Source of the DNA: Desulfobacteraceae bacterium
Lineage (GTDB): Bacteria; Desulfobacterota; Desulfobacteria; Desulfobacterales; UBA2174
Reading direction: 5' to 3'
DNA: 57,999 bases
Assembly: GCA_028700185.1 (NCBI GenBank)
Contig: JAQVTF010000004.1
Coordinates: forward strand, 1 to 57,999
The stretch's first letter is position 1. The number at the start of each line of letters is the position of its first letter. Of this stretch, positions 1-9,217 are shown piece by piece. Under the pieces are notes generated by a model. It was not told where the DNA came from. It searched no databases and worked only from the letters and a program-made list of their open reading frames with translations. A program made the position numbers and the translations under genes.

Positions 1-1161
1 AACCGCGGCGGCCGACTGACCGGCGCTGGCCATGGCCACGGGAATGGTCATGGGACCGCCGGCGGTACCGGCGACAAACAGGCCGCTGCGGGCCGTGGCG
101 CTGGTGTTCAAAAGGTCTGGACGGGCAAAAAAGCCCTCCGGGCCCAGTTCGATGCCCAAAATTCCCGACAAGCTCGGGTTGTCGGCCCCGGGCATGATCC
201 CCACCGACAGGACCACCAGGTCGAAGACCTCCTCCACCGCCAGGCCGTCCTCTTCCGCCATGAAGCGGGTCCGGATGCCGCCGTCTCCGGTTTCATACAT
301 GTCCACCGGAATGGTGCGCACGAAACGCATCGACTGGCGACATTTTTCGTAGAATTGGTCGAACCCGTTGCCCGTGTTCTGAATGTCCATGTAGAACACG
401 GTGATCTCCAGATCCGGGTGCTTGTGATGGGTCGCCAGCGCCGAGCGCAGGGCGTAGGGGCAACAGGCCTGGGAGCACCAGAGGTGGCCGAGCCGCTCGT
501 CCCGGCTGCCCACGCACTGGATAAAGGCCATTTTCTTGGGCAACGCGCCGTCGGAAGGCCGGCGCACATCGCCCCAGACCCGTTTGGTCCGTTCAAGGTC
601 CAGACCGGTCACCACGTTGGCCAATTCCCGGTAGCGGTAGGTGGGTTTTTCATCCGGGTTGAAGGGAACAAACCCGGTGGCCACCACCACGGCGTCGGCC
701 TTCACGGTTTCCGGCGCCGCGACCCGGTCGGGGTTGAAGCCGCCTTCGGCCTTGTAGAACACGGCGTTGTGAACCGAATAGCCACGAGCGGCCGCGCAGG
801 CCGCCGGATCCTTCTCGTAGCCCTGACCGCAGGCGGCAGCCACCGCGCCGGGCGCACTGCCGCTGGCGCGCAGCGTCACCTCGAACGGGCCGTCGCCGGA
901 TATGGCCGCCGCTTCGGCGGCCAGGTAAACCCGGATCCGCGGCTCCTCGATGACGTTGCCCAGCATTTTTTCCACGCCACAGGCGCCGCACTGTTGGCAT
1001 ACATCCGTGGCCTTGCAGGCGTACTGGATACCGTGGCCGCCGAGAAACGCCGCCTTCTCCACCAAGGCCACCTCAACGCCGGCCCGGGCCAGTTCCCATG
1101 CGGCCGTCAGCCCGGCGATGCCACCGCCAATGACCATGACCTTCTTCGTTTGGCTATTCAA
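1..1161 (-). CDS. HdrA-like FAD/iron-sulfur oxidoreductase, 3' end outside window
   Basis: The first 387 residues are visible and the frame is still open at the left edge. An N-terminal FAD-binding GGGIAG lies near residues 12-17. A Cys cluster follows at C49, C55, C58 and C61 (CQQCGAC). Further in come FIQCVGSRD, CSQACCPYAL and YMDIQNTGNGF, which are hallmarks of heterodisulfide reductase subunit A and its QmoA relatives. The start is a TTG with AAGGAG upstream; there is no ATG nearby. It lies 54 bp behind metF in the same direction. In acetogens and sulfate reducers, HdrA-type subunits couple to MetF-MetV to pass electrons to or from ferredoxin or NADH, so a role in the methylene-THF reductase complex is inferred. 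Whether hdrB, hdrC or mvhD follow cannot be seen. Confidence 0.85.
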   Translation of the reverse strand, partial: MNSQTKKVMVIGGGIAGLTAAWELARAGVEVALVEKAAFLGGHGIQYACKATDVCQQCGACGVEKMLGNVIEEPRIRVYLAAEAAAISGDGPFEVTLRASGSAPGAVAAACGQGYEKDPAACAAARGYSVHNAVFYKAEGGFNPDRVAAPETVKADAVVVATGFVPFNPDEKPTYRYRELANVVTGLDLERTKRVWGDVRRPSDGALPKKMAFIQCVGSRDERLGHLWCSQACCPYALRSALATHHKHPDLEITVFYMDIQNTGNGFDQFYEKCRQSMRFVRTIPVDMYETGDGGIRTRFMAEEDGLAVEEVFDLVVLSVGIMPGADNPSLSGILGIELGPEGFFARPDLLNTSATARSGLFVAGTAGGPMTIPVAMASAGQSAAAV

Positions 1162-1215
1162 TGGAGGACTCCTTATCTTGCACGGGTTGTCGCAATCGTT
1201 GGCGCCGCATCGGAT

Positions 1216-2145
1216 TTATACCTGCGGCCTGGGCAGCATCCCCGCCTGCTCGGCGATTTCCGGCACCTTGTGCTCCCACTCGATGGCCATGAGGTGAACG
1301 CCGGCCACGCCCTTCATCTCCTTGAACTCGGCGATCTGTTCGCAAGCGATGCGGATCCCCTCGGCGGCCACCTGCTTCTTGTCGACACCTTGCAGCCGCT
1401 TGATGATCTCGTCGGGCACGTCCATGCCGGGGACCTTGCTCTTCATGTAGCGGGCCATTCCGATGCTCTTCATCGGGGTGACGCCGGCCAGGATATAGAT
1501 CTTTTCCGTCAACCCCATGTCGTTGGCCTGCTGGATCCAGCGACGGAACTTGTCCATGTTGTAAATGCACTGGGTCTGGATGAAGTCGGCGCCGGCCTTG
1601 ACCTTCTTGGCCAGCCGATAGACCCGCCACTCGAAGGGATCGGCAAAGGGGTTGGCCGCCGCGCCGATGAACATCTTCGGCGGGGTGTCGATGTCGGCAT
1701 CCCCCTGGAACTTGCCGTCGTCGCGCATCTTCTTGATCATCTGGATCAACTGGACCGAGTCGATGTCATAGGCGCTCTTGGCCCGGGGATGATCGCCGAA
1801 CTGCTGGTGATCGCCCGAGAGGCAGAGCATGTTGCGGATCCCCAGGGCGTAGGCGCCAAGCACGTCGCTTTGCATGGCCAGACGGTTGCGATCCCGGCAA
1901 ACCATCTGGTAGTTGGGCTCAAGGCCTTCCTGCAAGGCGATGAGCGAAGCGGCCCAACTGGACATGCGCACCATGGCGGTCTGGTTGTCGGTGATGTTCA
2001 CCGAGTCGACGTTGCCCTTGAGAAACTGGGCCTTTTCCCGCACCGCGGCGTCGTTGGCGCCCCGGGGGGGGCCCAGCTCCCCGGTGAAGGCGAAGTGTCC
2101 AGCACGAAGGATCTTCTCCAGATTGCTTCCTGATTTCAGTTCCAT
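1216..2145 (-). CDS. metF: Methylenetetrahydrofolate reductase, MetF
   Basis: This 309-residue protein has the usual length of short bacterial MetF. It shows the family pattern FTGELGPPRG near residue 19, NITDNQTA near residue 50, and LCLSGDHQ near residue 107, the region that normally binds FAD and folate. It interconverts methylene-THF and methyl-THF in the methyl branch of the Wood-Ljungdahl pathway. That branch runs oxidatively in complete-oxidising sulfate reducers; the direction here is inference. A GAGGAC ribosome site lies about 8 nt before the ATG. It sits between metV and the HdrA-like gene, an arrangement matching the multi-subunit reductases of acetogens. Confidence 0.93.
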   Translation of the reverse strand: MELKSGSNLEKILRAGHFAFTGELGPPRGANDAAVREKAQFLKGNVDSVNITDNQTAMVRMSSWAASLIALQEGLEPNYQMVCRDRNRLAMQSDVLGAYALGIRNMLCLSGDHQQFGDHPRAKSAYDIDSVQLIQMIKKMRDDGKFQGDADIDTPPKMFIGAAANPFADPFEWRVYRLAKKVKAGADFIQTQCIYNMDKFRRWIQQANDMGLTEKIYILAGVTPMKSIGMARYMKSKVPGMDVPDEIIKRLQGVDKKQVAAEGIRIACEQIAEFKEMKGVAGVHLMAIEWEHKVPEIAEQAGMLPRPQV

Positions 2146-2202
2146 ACGTATTGTCCTCGGTCTGGTTGAGGGCGGATCCGATCAGCGCCACCCTCAAAAT
2201 TA

Positions 2203-2883
2203 TCAGGATTCCGCCAGCTCCTTGCGCTTGCGGTAGGCGGCCTGCACCAGGGTTCGCGGCGTTTGGTTGCGCCATTCGGTGGCCGGATGGATCTCCATGA
2301 TCTGCTCGAGCCGTCCCTGGCGGGCGAGCCGCTCGTAGATTCGATACCAGGCGCAGGGTTGGTCGTTGCCGATCTCACAGTAGCCGTTGTTCGTCCCGCC
2401 GCAGGGACCGTTGAACAGCCCCTTGGCGCACATGGTCACCGGGCAGATGCCGGCGGTCATGCCGAGCACACAGGTGCCGCAGGCCCGGCATTTTTCCTCG
2501 TACCAGCCCACATCCCGATTGGCCCCGATGAAGGTGGTATTCACGGCCGGAAACACCGGTACATCCTCGAAGCGCTCGGCCATGAACTGGACCCCGGCGC
2601 CACAGGCCATGGATAGAATCGCGTCGTACTGATCCACCAGCCCCTGGAGTTCATCGAGGAACTCCATGTCGCACTGGCGCTCGACGCAGGCGGCACCCAA
2701 CTCGATGGGGTCTCCATCGAGTTTGCGGGCGATGTTCAGCTCGGCGTTGAGCACGCCGACTTCCTTCTCACCGCCGGCCAGACAGACGGCGACGCAAGTG
2801 CCGCACCCCACCGTGAGCACCCGCCGGTAGCCCTTGAGCATGGATTTGATTTCTTCCAACGGTTTTCTTTCGGCGACAATCAT
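2203..2883 (-). CDS. metV: MetV, zinc/iron-sulfur partner of methylenetetrahydrofolate reductase
   Basis: This 226-residue cytoplasmic protein belongs to the 'MTHFR C-terminal' family. It is Cys-rich: GCGTCVAVCLAGGEKE near the N-terminus, AACVERQCDMEF and SMACGAGVQF in the middle, and CRACGTCVLGMTAGICPVTMC then GPCGGTNNGYCEIG toward the end. MetV is the obligate small partner of MetF in acetogens and binds an iron-sulfur cluster and zinc. The start was set at the ATG preceded by GAGGAGG; a longer open frame extends upstream but has no such site. It is the first gene of metV-metF-hdrA, behind a long leader. Confidence 0.92.
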   Translation of the reverse strand: MIVAERKPLEEIKSMLKGYRRVLTVGCGTCVAVCLAGGEKEVGVLNAELNIARKLDGDPIELGAACVERQCDMEFLDELQGLVDQYDAILSMACGAGVQFMAERFEDVPVFPAVNTTFIGANRDVGWYEEKCRACGTCVLGMTAGICPVTMCAKGLFNGPCGGTNNGYCEIGNDQPCAWYRIYERLARQGRLEQIMEIHPATEWRNQTPRTLVQAAYRKRKELAES

Positions 2884-3329
2884 GAAGCCTCCTCGATTCG
2901 GTTGCCGGTCTCCTTGCCGGCCGGTGGGCGACGCCGCGCGCAAAAAACCCACCGGCACACCTCTCACGCAGCCGCTGCGACCGGAGCGCTACGGCCCTGA
3001 GGTCCCGCGGCGGAGCTCGTCGGCGGGTCTCACCCGGGTCCGGGTGAATTGTTCTTGAAACAGTGCGGCAAAGGGAAGAATGGTTGCAGCTTGTCAATTG
3101 AAAGATACTGAATGCCAAATAAGCGGTTACGTGTCAAGAAAGGCAGAGATAAAAAAATAAGATTAAGTTAATGATTATATTATTTTTAATATTTTTCCGC
3201 ACAAAGAATGAATTCTGTTTGCAGTCGTCCGGATTTCGCTTTCCCCGGGCCTTGGAAAAAAGACCTGGTTGTGGTAGCGTGCCCAGGGTTTTTCTTTGCT
3301 GCCAACCTCTCTAAGCGAGGCATAACAAA
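2884..3329. promoter_or_regulatory. Divergent intergenic region with leader hairpins upstream of metV
   Basis: This 446-bp stretch between metV (minus) and the HTH gene (plus) has no convincing gene. On the metV side a 9-bp stem pairs 2920-2928 (GCCGGTGGG) with 2948-2956. An 8-bp-arm palindrome, TCACCCGG-gt-CCGGGTGA, lies at 3030-3047. The part from about 3150 to 3205 is strikingly AT-rich for this genome and probably holds the promoter(s). The hairpins could be leader or operator elements. I could not match them to a known riboswitch. Confidence 0.45.
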
Positions 3330-3698
3330 TTGGATTCCAAAGACAAATTCATCACTCCGAAACAATACGCCGAAGCGGCCGGCCTCTCGGTGGGAAAAGT
3401 GACCCAGATGTTGCGCGACGGCGAACTGGCCGGCGAAAAGGTCGGCAACCGCTGGCAGATTCCCGCCACCGCCGTCTCCACCACGGCCCCACCCCCCGCG
3501 CCGACAACGGATTCGGCGCCATCCCAGCGCTACACGGTGCCAGCGTTCGCCGACATGACCTACCTGACGGAGCCGGGGGTGAAAAGATGGCTCAGTGAAG
3601 GCCGGCTGGTCGGCGGCCAGGACGCGGCGGGCCAGTGGTATGTGGATGCCGCCAGCCTGGAGCGACCCGACGTCCGGCGCCTGCTGCGCACCCCTTAG
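3330..3698 (+). CDS. Small excisionase/MerR-type HTH DNA-binding protein with two HTH-like units
   Basis: This 122-residue protein has an N-terminal excisionase-type winged helix (FITPKQYAEAAGLSVGKVTQ, then KVGNRWQIPATAV). A Pro/Thr-rich linker follows, then a second shorter unit (YLTEPGVKRWLSEGRLVG, then GQWYVDAASL) that looks like a diverged copy of the same fold. The start is TTG, with GCGAGG about 10 nt upstream; no ATG is better placed. It is transcribed away from metV, so it may regulate the metV-metF-hdrA operon, but nothing proves that. It is more likely a transcription factor than an excisionase, as no integrase is nearby. Confidence 0.7.
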   Translation: MDSKDKFITPKQYAEAAGLSVGKVTQMLRDGELAGEKVGNRWQIPATAVSTTAPPPAPTTDSAPSQRYTVPAFADMTYLTEPGVKRWLSEGRLVGGQDAAGQWYVDAASLERPDVRRLLRTP

Positions 3699-3712
3699 GG
3701 CTCAACTAGGGC

Positions 3713-5050
3713 TCAAAGCTTTTTCACGAGCTGGTTGGCCGCCGTCAGCAGCGGATCCCACACCGGTCCGAAGGGCGGGGCGTAGCTGAGGTCGGTCTGG
3801 GCGAAACCGGCCACCGTCATCTTGGCGTGCAGGGCCACGGCGGCGGCATTGATCCGGTGAGCCGCACCCTCGGTGCCCACCATCTGGGCCCCGAGCAGCC
3901 GGCCGCTGCCCCGATCCCCCACCAGGTGGACGTGAATCTTTCCCGCCCCCGGATGGGCATGGGCCCGGCTGGAGGTGGTGACCACCACCGAGACCGGATC
4001 GAAGCCGGCTGCTGCGGCCTCGTCCACCGTGAGGCCGGTGCGGGCCACCTCGAGGCGGAACACCTTGAAGACCGCCGTGCCGGCAATCCCTTCCAGTTCG
4101 GTGGAGCCTCCGCAGGCGTTGTCCGCCGCGGCCCAGCCGGCCCGGTTGGCCCTCAAGGCCAGGGGAATGTAGACCCGCTGGCCCGTGACCACGTGAAAGG
4201 CATCGGCGCAGTCTCCGGCGGCGTAGATCCCCGGCACGGAACTCTGCATGCCCCGGTCCACCGCGATGGCCCGGCCGGGTCCCAGGTCCAGACCCGCCGC
4301 GGCGGCCATTTCGCTGTTGGGCGCCACGCCGATGGCCGCCAGCACCATATCGGCGCTGAGGTCGAGCCCGTCACCGACCATGCGCAAACGGTCCCCCCGG
4401 GCCTCGATGCGCTCGGGTCGCCGGCCGTCGTGGCGCACCACACCGTTGGCCGCCAGCTCCTGGCCCACCACGGCGGACAGCTCCGGCGCCATCCAGGGCA
4501 GCAGGCCCGGCCGAGGCTTGACCAGGGAAACGGCAATCCCCCGGGAGCGAAGGGCCTCGGCCATCTCCAGGGCGATGTAGCCCATCCCCAGGATCACCAC
4601 CCGCTCGACGTTGCGTCCTCGCAGCAAGCCCTTGATGTGCCGGCCATCCTCGAGCTTCTTGAGGGCCACCACCCCGTCGCTGTCGATACCGGGCAGATCC
4701 GGCATCGCCGGACGGGCACCGGTGGCGATGAGCAACCGGTCGTAGGCGATGACGAAGGAGCCGCCGGGCCCGGTACCCGAAACGGTGCGCCGGGACGGAT
4801 CGATGGCCTCGGCCCGATGGCCGGTGCGCAGGTCGATGCCCTGTTTCTGGCGAAACACCTCGGCCTTGCGCACCACGAGATCATCGATGGGCCTGCCCGC
4901 ATCGGCGATGTTGTACGGCATGCCGCAGGCGCTGTAGGACACGTCCTGCGTCTGCTCCAAAACGATGACATCCAGATTGGGGTCGGTGCGCTTGGCACGG
5001 CTGGCCGCGCTCATGCCGGCCGCGTCCCCGCCGATGACGACAAAGTTCAT
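3713..5050 (-). CDS. FAD-dependent pyridine nucleotide-disulfide oxidoreductase, CoA-disulfide reductase/NADH oxidase type
   Basis: This 445-residue flavoprotein begins with a GGDAAG dinucleotide-binding motif at residues 7-12. A single redox Cys lies at C42 in SYSACGMPY, the position used by CoA-disulfide reductases and H2O-forming NADH oxidases. A second Rossmann motif (ILGMGYIALEMAEAL) begins near residue 155 and binds NAD(P)H. IYAAGDCAD is the FAD-closing motif, and a C-terminal dimerisation domain follows. The ATG with GGGAGG 6 nt upstream is preferred over the longer open frame. Likely roles are thiol/CoA redox balance, polysulfide reduction or oxygen defence; the exact substrate cannot be told from sequence. 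Confidence 0.85.
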   Translation of the reverse strand: MNFVVIGGDAAGMSAASRAKRTDPNLDVIVLEQTQDVSYSACGMPYNIADAGRPIDDLVVRKAEVFRQKQGIDLRTGHRAEAIDPSRRTVSGTGPGGSFVIAYDRLLIATGARPAMPDLPGIDSDGVVALKKLEDGRHIKGLLRGRNVERVVILGMGYIALEMAEALRSRGIAVSLVKPRPGLLPWMAPELSAVVGQELAANGVVRHDGRRPERIEARGDRLRMVGDGLDLSADMVLAAIGVAPNSEMAAAAGLDLGPGRAIAVDRGMQSSVPGIYAAGDCADAFHVVTGQRVYIPLALRANRAGWAAADNACGGSTELEGIAGTAVFKVFRLEVARTGLTVDEAAAAGFDPVSVVVTTSSRAHAHPGAGKIHVHLVGDRGSGRLLGAQMVGTEGAAHRINAAAVALHAKMTVAGFAQTDLSYAPPFGPVWDPLLTAANQLVKKL

Positions 5051-5098
5051 AGGTGCCTCCCATGGTGATCCATTGGTAGAATGCCAAAGATTGGGACA

Positions 5099-5128
5099 GC
5101 AATACGTATACCCCGGTGGGTCTGTCAA
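5099..5128 (-). promoter_or_regulatory. Possible sigma-70 promoter of the flavoprotein gene
   Basis: On the minus strand, TTGACA (5123-5128) is followed 18 nt later by TATTGC (5099-5104), about 50 nt before the flavoprotein ATG. The -10 match is poor. A TATAC stretch within the spacer may be the real one at shorter spacing. Confidence 0.3.
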
Positions 5129-5189
5129 GAAAATCCAGCCCCCCGCAGTGCCTGGTTTTTTGGCCGGTGATGCGGTAAAAGACGGCGCC

Positions 5190-8100
5190 ATGACGATTCG
5201 CACCATCGACATCCTGCGCCGGCGACTGCCGGGGGCCATGGCGGCCGAGCGCGCCCGCGCCGGCCGCGAGCTGGCCCGTTTGCGCCGCCGGGCCGAGGCC
5301 GGAGAACCTCTGCCGGAAGCGCGGCTGCGGGCCATCGGCGAGGACTTGCGCCTTTCGGCGATGCGCAAACAGGAACGCCGCGCCCGGGTGCCGGCCCCGG
5401 CCTACGACCCGGCCCTGCCCATCAGCGCCCATCGCCAGGTCATCGTGGACGCCATCCGGCGCCACCCGGTGGTGATCGTGGCCGGCGAAACCGGATCGGG
5501 CAAGACCACCCAACTGCCCAAGTTCTGCCTGGAGGCCGGACGGGGCCTGGACGGAATGATCGGCTGTACCCAGCCACGACGCATCGCCGCCCTTACCGTG
5601 GCCCGTCGCATTGCCGAGGAACTGGGGGAGGAACCGGGCCAGACCGTGGGCCACAAGATCCGATTTCACGAGAAAACCAGCTCCCGGACCCTGGTCAAGA
5701 TCATGACCGACGGGATTTTGCTGGCCGAAACCCAGCGGGACCGGGACCTGCTCGCCTACGACACCCTCATCGTGGACGAGGCCCACGAGCGCAGCCTCAA
5801 CATCGATTTCATCCTCGGTTTGCTGCGCCGGCTCTTGCGCCGTCGACGCGATTTGAAGCTCATCGTCACCTCGGCCACCATCGACACGGAAAAATTCGCC
5901 GCCGCCTTCGACAACGCGCCGGTGATCGAGGTCTCCGGCCGCATGTTCCCGGTGACGATCCACTATCGCCCCCTGGATGACACCGGCGACGAGGACATCG
6001 CCTCCCACGTGGAGGCGGCGGTGGCCGCGATGGACGAAATCCAGCACCGGGGCCCCTTCGGCGACGTGCTCGTTTTCATGCCCACCGAGCAGGACATCCG
6101 GGACACCGTGGAGCTGCTCGAAGCCCGCCGGTACCGGGGGGCGGTGATTCTGCCCCTGTTTGCCCGCCTCTCGGCCGCCGACCAGATGCGGGTCTTCGCG
6201 CCGGCCACCGGGCGCAAGATCGTGGTGGCCACCAACGTGGCCGAAACCTCGCTGACCATCCCCGGCATCCGCTACGTGGTGGATACCGGCCTGGCCCGGG
6301 TCGCCCGCCACAGCCCCCGCACCCGCACCACGGCGTTGCCGGTGGTGCCCATCAGCCGGGCCAGTTGCGACCAGCGCGCCGGCCGCTGCGGTCGGGTTGC
6401 CGACGGCATCTGTTTCCGGCTCTACCGCCAGACCGACTACGAAAGCCGTCCCCGCTTCACCGCCCCGGAAATTCTGCGCACCAACCTTGCCGAGGCCGTG
6501 ATGCGCATGATCTCCCTCAACCTGGGCGACATCGCCGACTTTCCCTTCATCGACCGACCGGCGGACAAGAGCATCCGCGACGGCATCGCCTTACTGGAGG
6601 AACTGGGCGCCGTGGCCGCCGTCGCGGAGAGCCACACGGCCGACGCCCGTCTCGGTCCCCGGCGCCTGCGCCTGACGCCCATGGGCCGTCGCATGGCGCG
6701 CCTGCCCCTGGACCCGCGCCTGTCGCGGATGCTCATCGAGGCCCGGCAGCGAGGCTGCGGGCCGGAGATGGCGGTGATCGCCGCCGCCCTGAGCATCAAC
6801 GACGTGCGCGAGCGGCCGGCGGACCAGAGCGCCGCCGCCGACCAGGCCCACGCGGCCTTCGTGGATCGGTCCTCGGATTTTCTCACCCTGCTGAAGATCT
6901 GGCAGGCCTACCAGGAGGCGCTGGTGACGGAGAAAACCACCGCCCGGGTGCGGCGTTGGGCCAAACGACGGTTCTTGTCCGCCAAACGGCTGCGGGAGTG
7001 GCGCGACATCCACGACCAACTGGCCGCGGTGATGGCCGAGCTGGAGGCCGATGGCAAGGTGGGCCCGGCGGCCCCGGTCCCCCCGGATGCCGACCGCGTC
7101 CACCGCGGCAACCTGCACCAGTCGATTCTGGCCGGTTTTCTCGGCAACATCGCCCAACGCCGGGACAAGAACATCTACCAGGCCACCCGCGGCCGCCAGG
7201 TGATGATCTTTCCCGGCTCGGGCCTCTTCAACCGGGCCGGGGACTGGATCGTGGCGGCCGAAATCGTGGAAACCTCACGCCTGTTCGCCCGCACCGTGGC
7301 CACCATCGACCCCGCCTGGCTGGAGGCGGCCGGCGGAGACCTCTGCCGCTACACCTACACCCACCCGCGTTGGGAGCGGCGCCGGGGGGAAGTGGTGGCC
7401 GACGCCGAGGTGAGCCTTTTCGGCCTGGTCATCGCCTCCGGCCGGACCGTCTCCTACGGCCCCATCGATGGGGCGGAAGCCTCCGAGATCTTCATCCGCA
7501 GCGCCCTGGTGGAAGGCGACCTGCGCCAGCCTCTGCCCTTCATGGTGCACAACCGGGCCCTGGTGGACGACGCCCTCGGCCTGGAAGATAAGATCCGGCG
7601 CCGGGACGTGCTGGTCTCCCCCGAGGATCTCTGCCAGTTCTATCAACAGCGGCTGCCGGAGATTTACAGCCTCGCCGCGCTCAAACGCCACCTGAAGCAG
7701 ACCGGCGACGCGGCCCTGCGCATGACGGCCGAAGATGTGCGTCGTTATTGCCCCGACGATGCCCAACTGGCCGAATTCCCGGATGAGCTGAAGATCAGCG
7801 GCAAGTCCTTCGCCTGCACCTACCGCTTCGCCCCCGACAGCCACGAGGACGGGGTGACGGTGAACATTCCCGCCGCGCTGGCCGGCACGGTGGCTCCCGA
7901 GTCCTTCGACTGGCTGGTGCCGGGACTTCTGGCCGAAAAGATCACGGCCCTGATCCGGGGACTGCCCAAGGAATACCGCCGCCGCCTGGTGCCGGTGGCC
8001 AAAACGGTGGAAGCGATCCTGGCCGAAATGCCGGCGGCCAACGACGAACCGCTGGTGACGGTGCTGGGCCGGATCGTTCAGCGCCGCTTCGGCCTCCGGA

Positions 8101-9158
8101 TTCCCGTGGCGGCCTGGCCCGTCCACCGCCTGCCGGCCCACCTCCACGCCCGCATCGCCGTCACCGGCCCCCGGGGGCAACTTCTGGCCGCCGACCGGGA
8201 TCCGCGGGTGCTGCAAACGGTGGCCGCCCCCGCCGACCACCGGCTGCTGGCCGACCTGCGCCGCCGCTGGGAGCGGGAGGATGTCGGGGTGGACGACTTC
8301 CCCGATCTTCCCGAAAGCCTCTCCGTGGACGCCGCCGCCGGAAACTGGTGCGTTTATCCGGCTCTGGTGACAGCGGCCGGCGGCCGCATCGATCTGCGCC
8401 TGCTGTCCAGCCCGGCGGAAGCCAGGACCGCCCACTGCAAGGCGGTGGGGGCGCTCTACGCCCGCTGGCTGCGTCAGGACCTGCGCCGGCTGAGCCGGCA
8501 GCTGGCCCTGCCGCCGGCCAAACGCTCCTTGGCCGACTGCTGCGGCGGCGCCACGGCGCAATCGGAGTTTCTTTTCGAGACCCTCGCCAGGCGTTATCTG
8601 GAGCGCGACATCCGCTCGGCGGCGGCGTTCCGGGCCCACGCCGAAACGATCCGGCGGGAGATTTACCAAACCGGGCAAGCCTTGTTGGAATCGGCCGCAG
8701 TGGTTATAGAAACGGTTTACGAGACGCGCCAGGCAATCTTTCAACACGAGCCGCCGCCGGGACGATCCTCGGTTGCGGCGGCCTTTTACACCGCCCGACG
8801 CCAGGAACTCGCCGAGTTGGTTCCCCCGGACTTCATGGTCCGTTACGACCCGGCGCACCTGGAACACCTGCCGCGCTACATCCGCGCCTTGGGGCTACGG
8901 GTGACACGTGCCGCGGTGGACCTGGAAAAAGACCGGCGCAAAGCCGAGGCCGCCACCCCGTTCGAGCAGCGGCTGGCACGATGGCGCCAGGAACTTGCCG
9001 CCGGCGGCAGTTCGGCCAAAAGCCGACGGGTGGATGAATTCTTCTGGCTCCTGGAGGAATTCAAGGTTTCCCTGTTCGCCCAGGAGCTGGGCACGGCGGT
9101 GCCGGTATCCGCCAAGCGATTGGAAAAACTTGCAAACGAAATCGAGGCGATGGGCTGA
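5190..9158 (+). CDS. hrpA: ATP-dependent RNA helicase HrpA, DEAH box
   Basis: This protein of 1322 residues matches the roughly 1300-residue HrpA family. Motif I GETGSGKT is at residues 99-106, DEAH at 196-199, SAT at 228-230 and QRAGRCGR (motif VI) at 395-402. A helicase-associated region and a long C-terminal domain (the DUF3418 region of HrpA) follow. HrpA unwinds RNA and in E. coli rescues stalled or collided ribosomes. The frame is open upstream to about 4965, but the ATG at 5190 gives the conserved N-terminus. The ribosome site is weak. It is transcribed away from the flavoprotein gene and may read on into the MBL-fold gene. Confidence 0.95.
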   Translation: MTIRTIDILRRRLPGAMAAERARAGRELARLRRRAEAGEPLPEARLRAIGEDLRLSAMRKQERRARVPAPAYDPALPISAHRQVIVDAIRRHPVVIVAGETGSGKTTQLPKFCLEAGRGLDGMIGCTQPRRIAALTVARRIAEELGEEPGQTVGHKIRFHEKTSSRTLVKIMTDGILLAETQRDRDLLAYDTLIVDEAHERSLNIDFILGLLRRLLRRRRDLKLIVTSATIDTEKFAAAFDNAPVIEVSGRMFPVTIHYRPLDDTGDEDIASHVEAAVAAMDEIQHRGPFGDVLVFMPTEQDIRDTVELLEARRYRGAVILPLFARLSAADQMRVFAPATGRKIVVATNVAETSLTIPGIRYVVDTGLARVARHSPRTRTTALPVVPISRASCDQRAGRCGRVADGICFRLYRQTDYESRPRFTAPEILRTNLAEAVMRMISLNLGDIADFPFIDRPADKSIRDGIALLEELGAVAAVAESHTADARLGPRRLRLTPMGRRMARLPLDPRLSRMLIEARQRGCGPEMAVIAAALSINDVRERPADQSAAADQAHAAFVDRSSDFLTLLKIWQAYQEALVTEKTTARVRRWAKRRFLSAKRLREWRDIHDQLAAVMAELEADGKVGPAAPVPPDADRVHRGNLHQSILAGFLGNIAQRRDKNIYQATRGRQVMIFPGSGLFNRAGDWIVAAEIVETSRLFARTVATIDPAWLEAAGGDLCRYTYTHPRWERRRGEVVADAEVSLFGLVIASGRTVSYGPIDGAEASEIFIRSALVEGDLRQPLPFMVHNRALVDDALGLEDKIRRRDVLVSPEDLCQFYQQRLPEIYSLAALKRHLKQTGDAALRMTAEDVRRYCPDDAQLAEFPDELKISGKSFACTYRFAPDSHEDGVTVNIPAALAGTVAPESFDWLVPGLLAEKITALIRGLPKEYRRRLVPVAKTVEAILAEMPAANDEPLVTVLGRIVQRRFGLRIPVAAWPVHRLPAHLHARIAVTGPRGQLLAADRDPRVLQTVAAPADHRLLADLRRRWEREDVGVDDFPDLPESLSVDAAAGNWCVYPALVTAAGGRIDLRLLSSPAEARTAHCKAVGALYARWLRQDLRRLSRQLALPPAKRSLADCCGGATAQSEFLFETLARRYLERDIRSAAAFRAHAETIRREIYQTGQALLESAAVVIETVYETRQAIFQHEPPPGRSSVAAAFYTARRQELAELVPPDFMVRYDPAHLEHLPRYIRALGLRVTRAAVDLEKDRRKAEAATPFEQRLARWRQELAAGGSSAKSRRVDEFFWLLEEFKVSLFAQELGTAVPVSAKRLEKLANEIEAMG

Positions 9159-9217
9159 CGCGGGCCAGCGGCCCGTTGCAGCCACCCCATTGTCTCGGCA
9201 GAAAGGCGATCAACCCC

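Noticed and set aside
355-2133. Long plus-strand open frame of 592 codons
   Set aside because: It is antisense to the HdrA-like and metF genes; its His- and Gly-rich composition is typical of a shadow of GC-rich coding sequence.
2884-3060. Known riboswitch class upstream of metV
   Set aside because: The hairpins do not match a cobalamin, SAM or THF riboswitch that I can recognise by eye.
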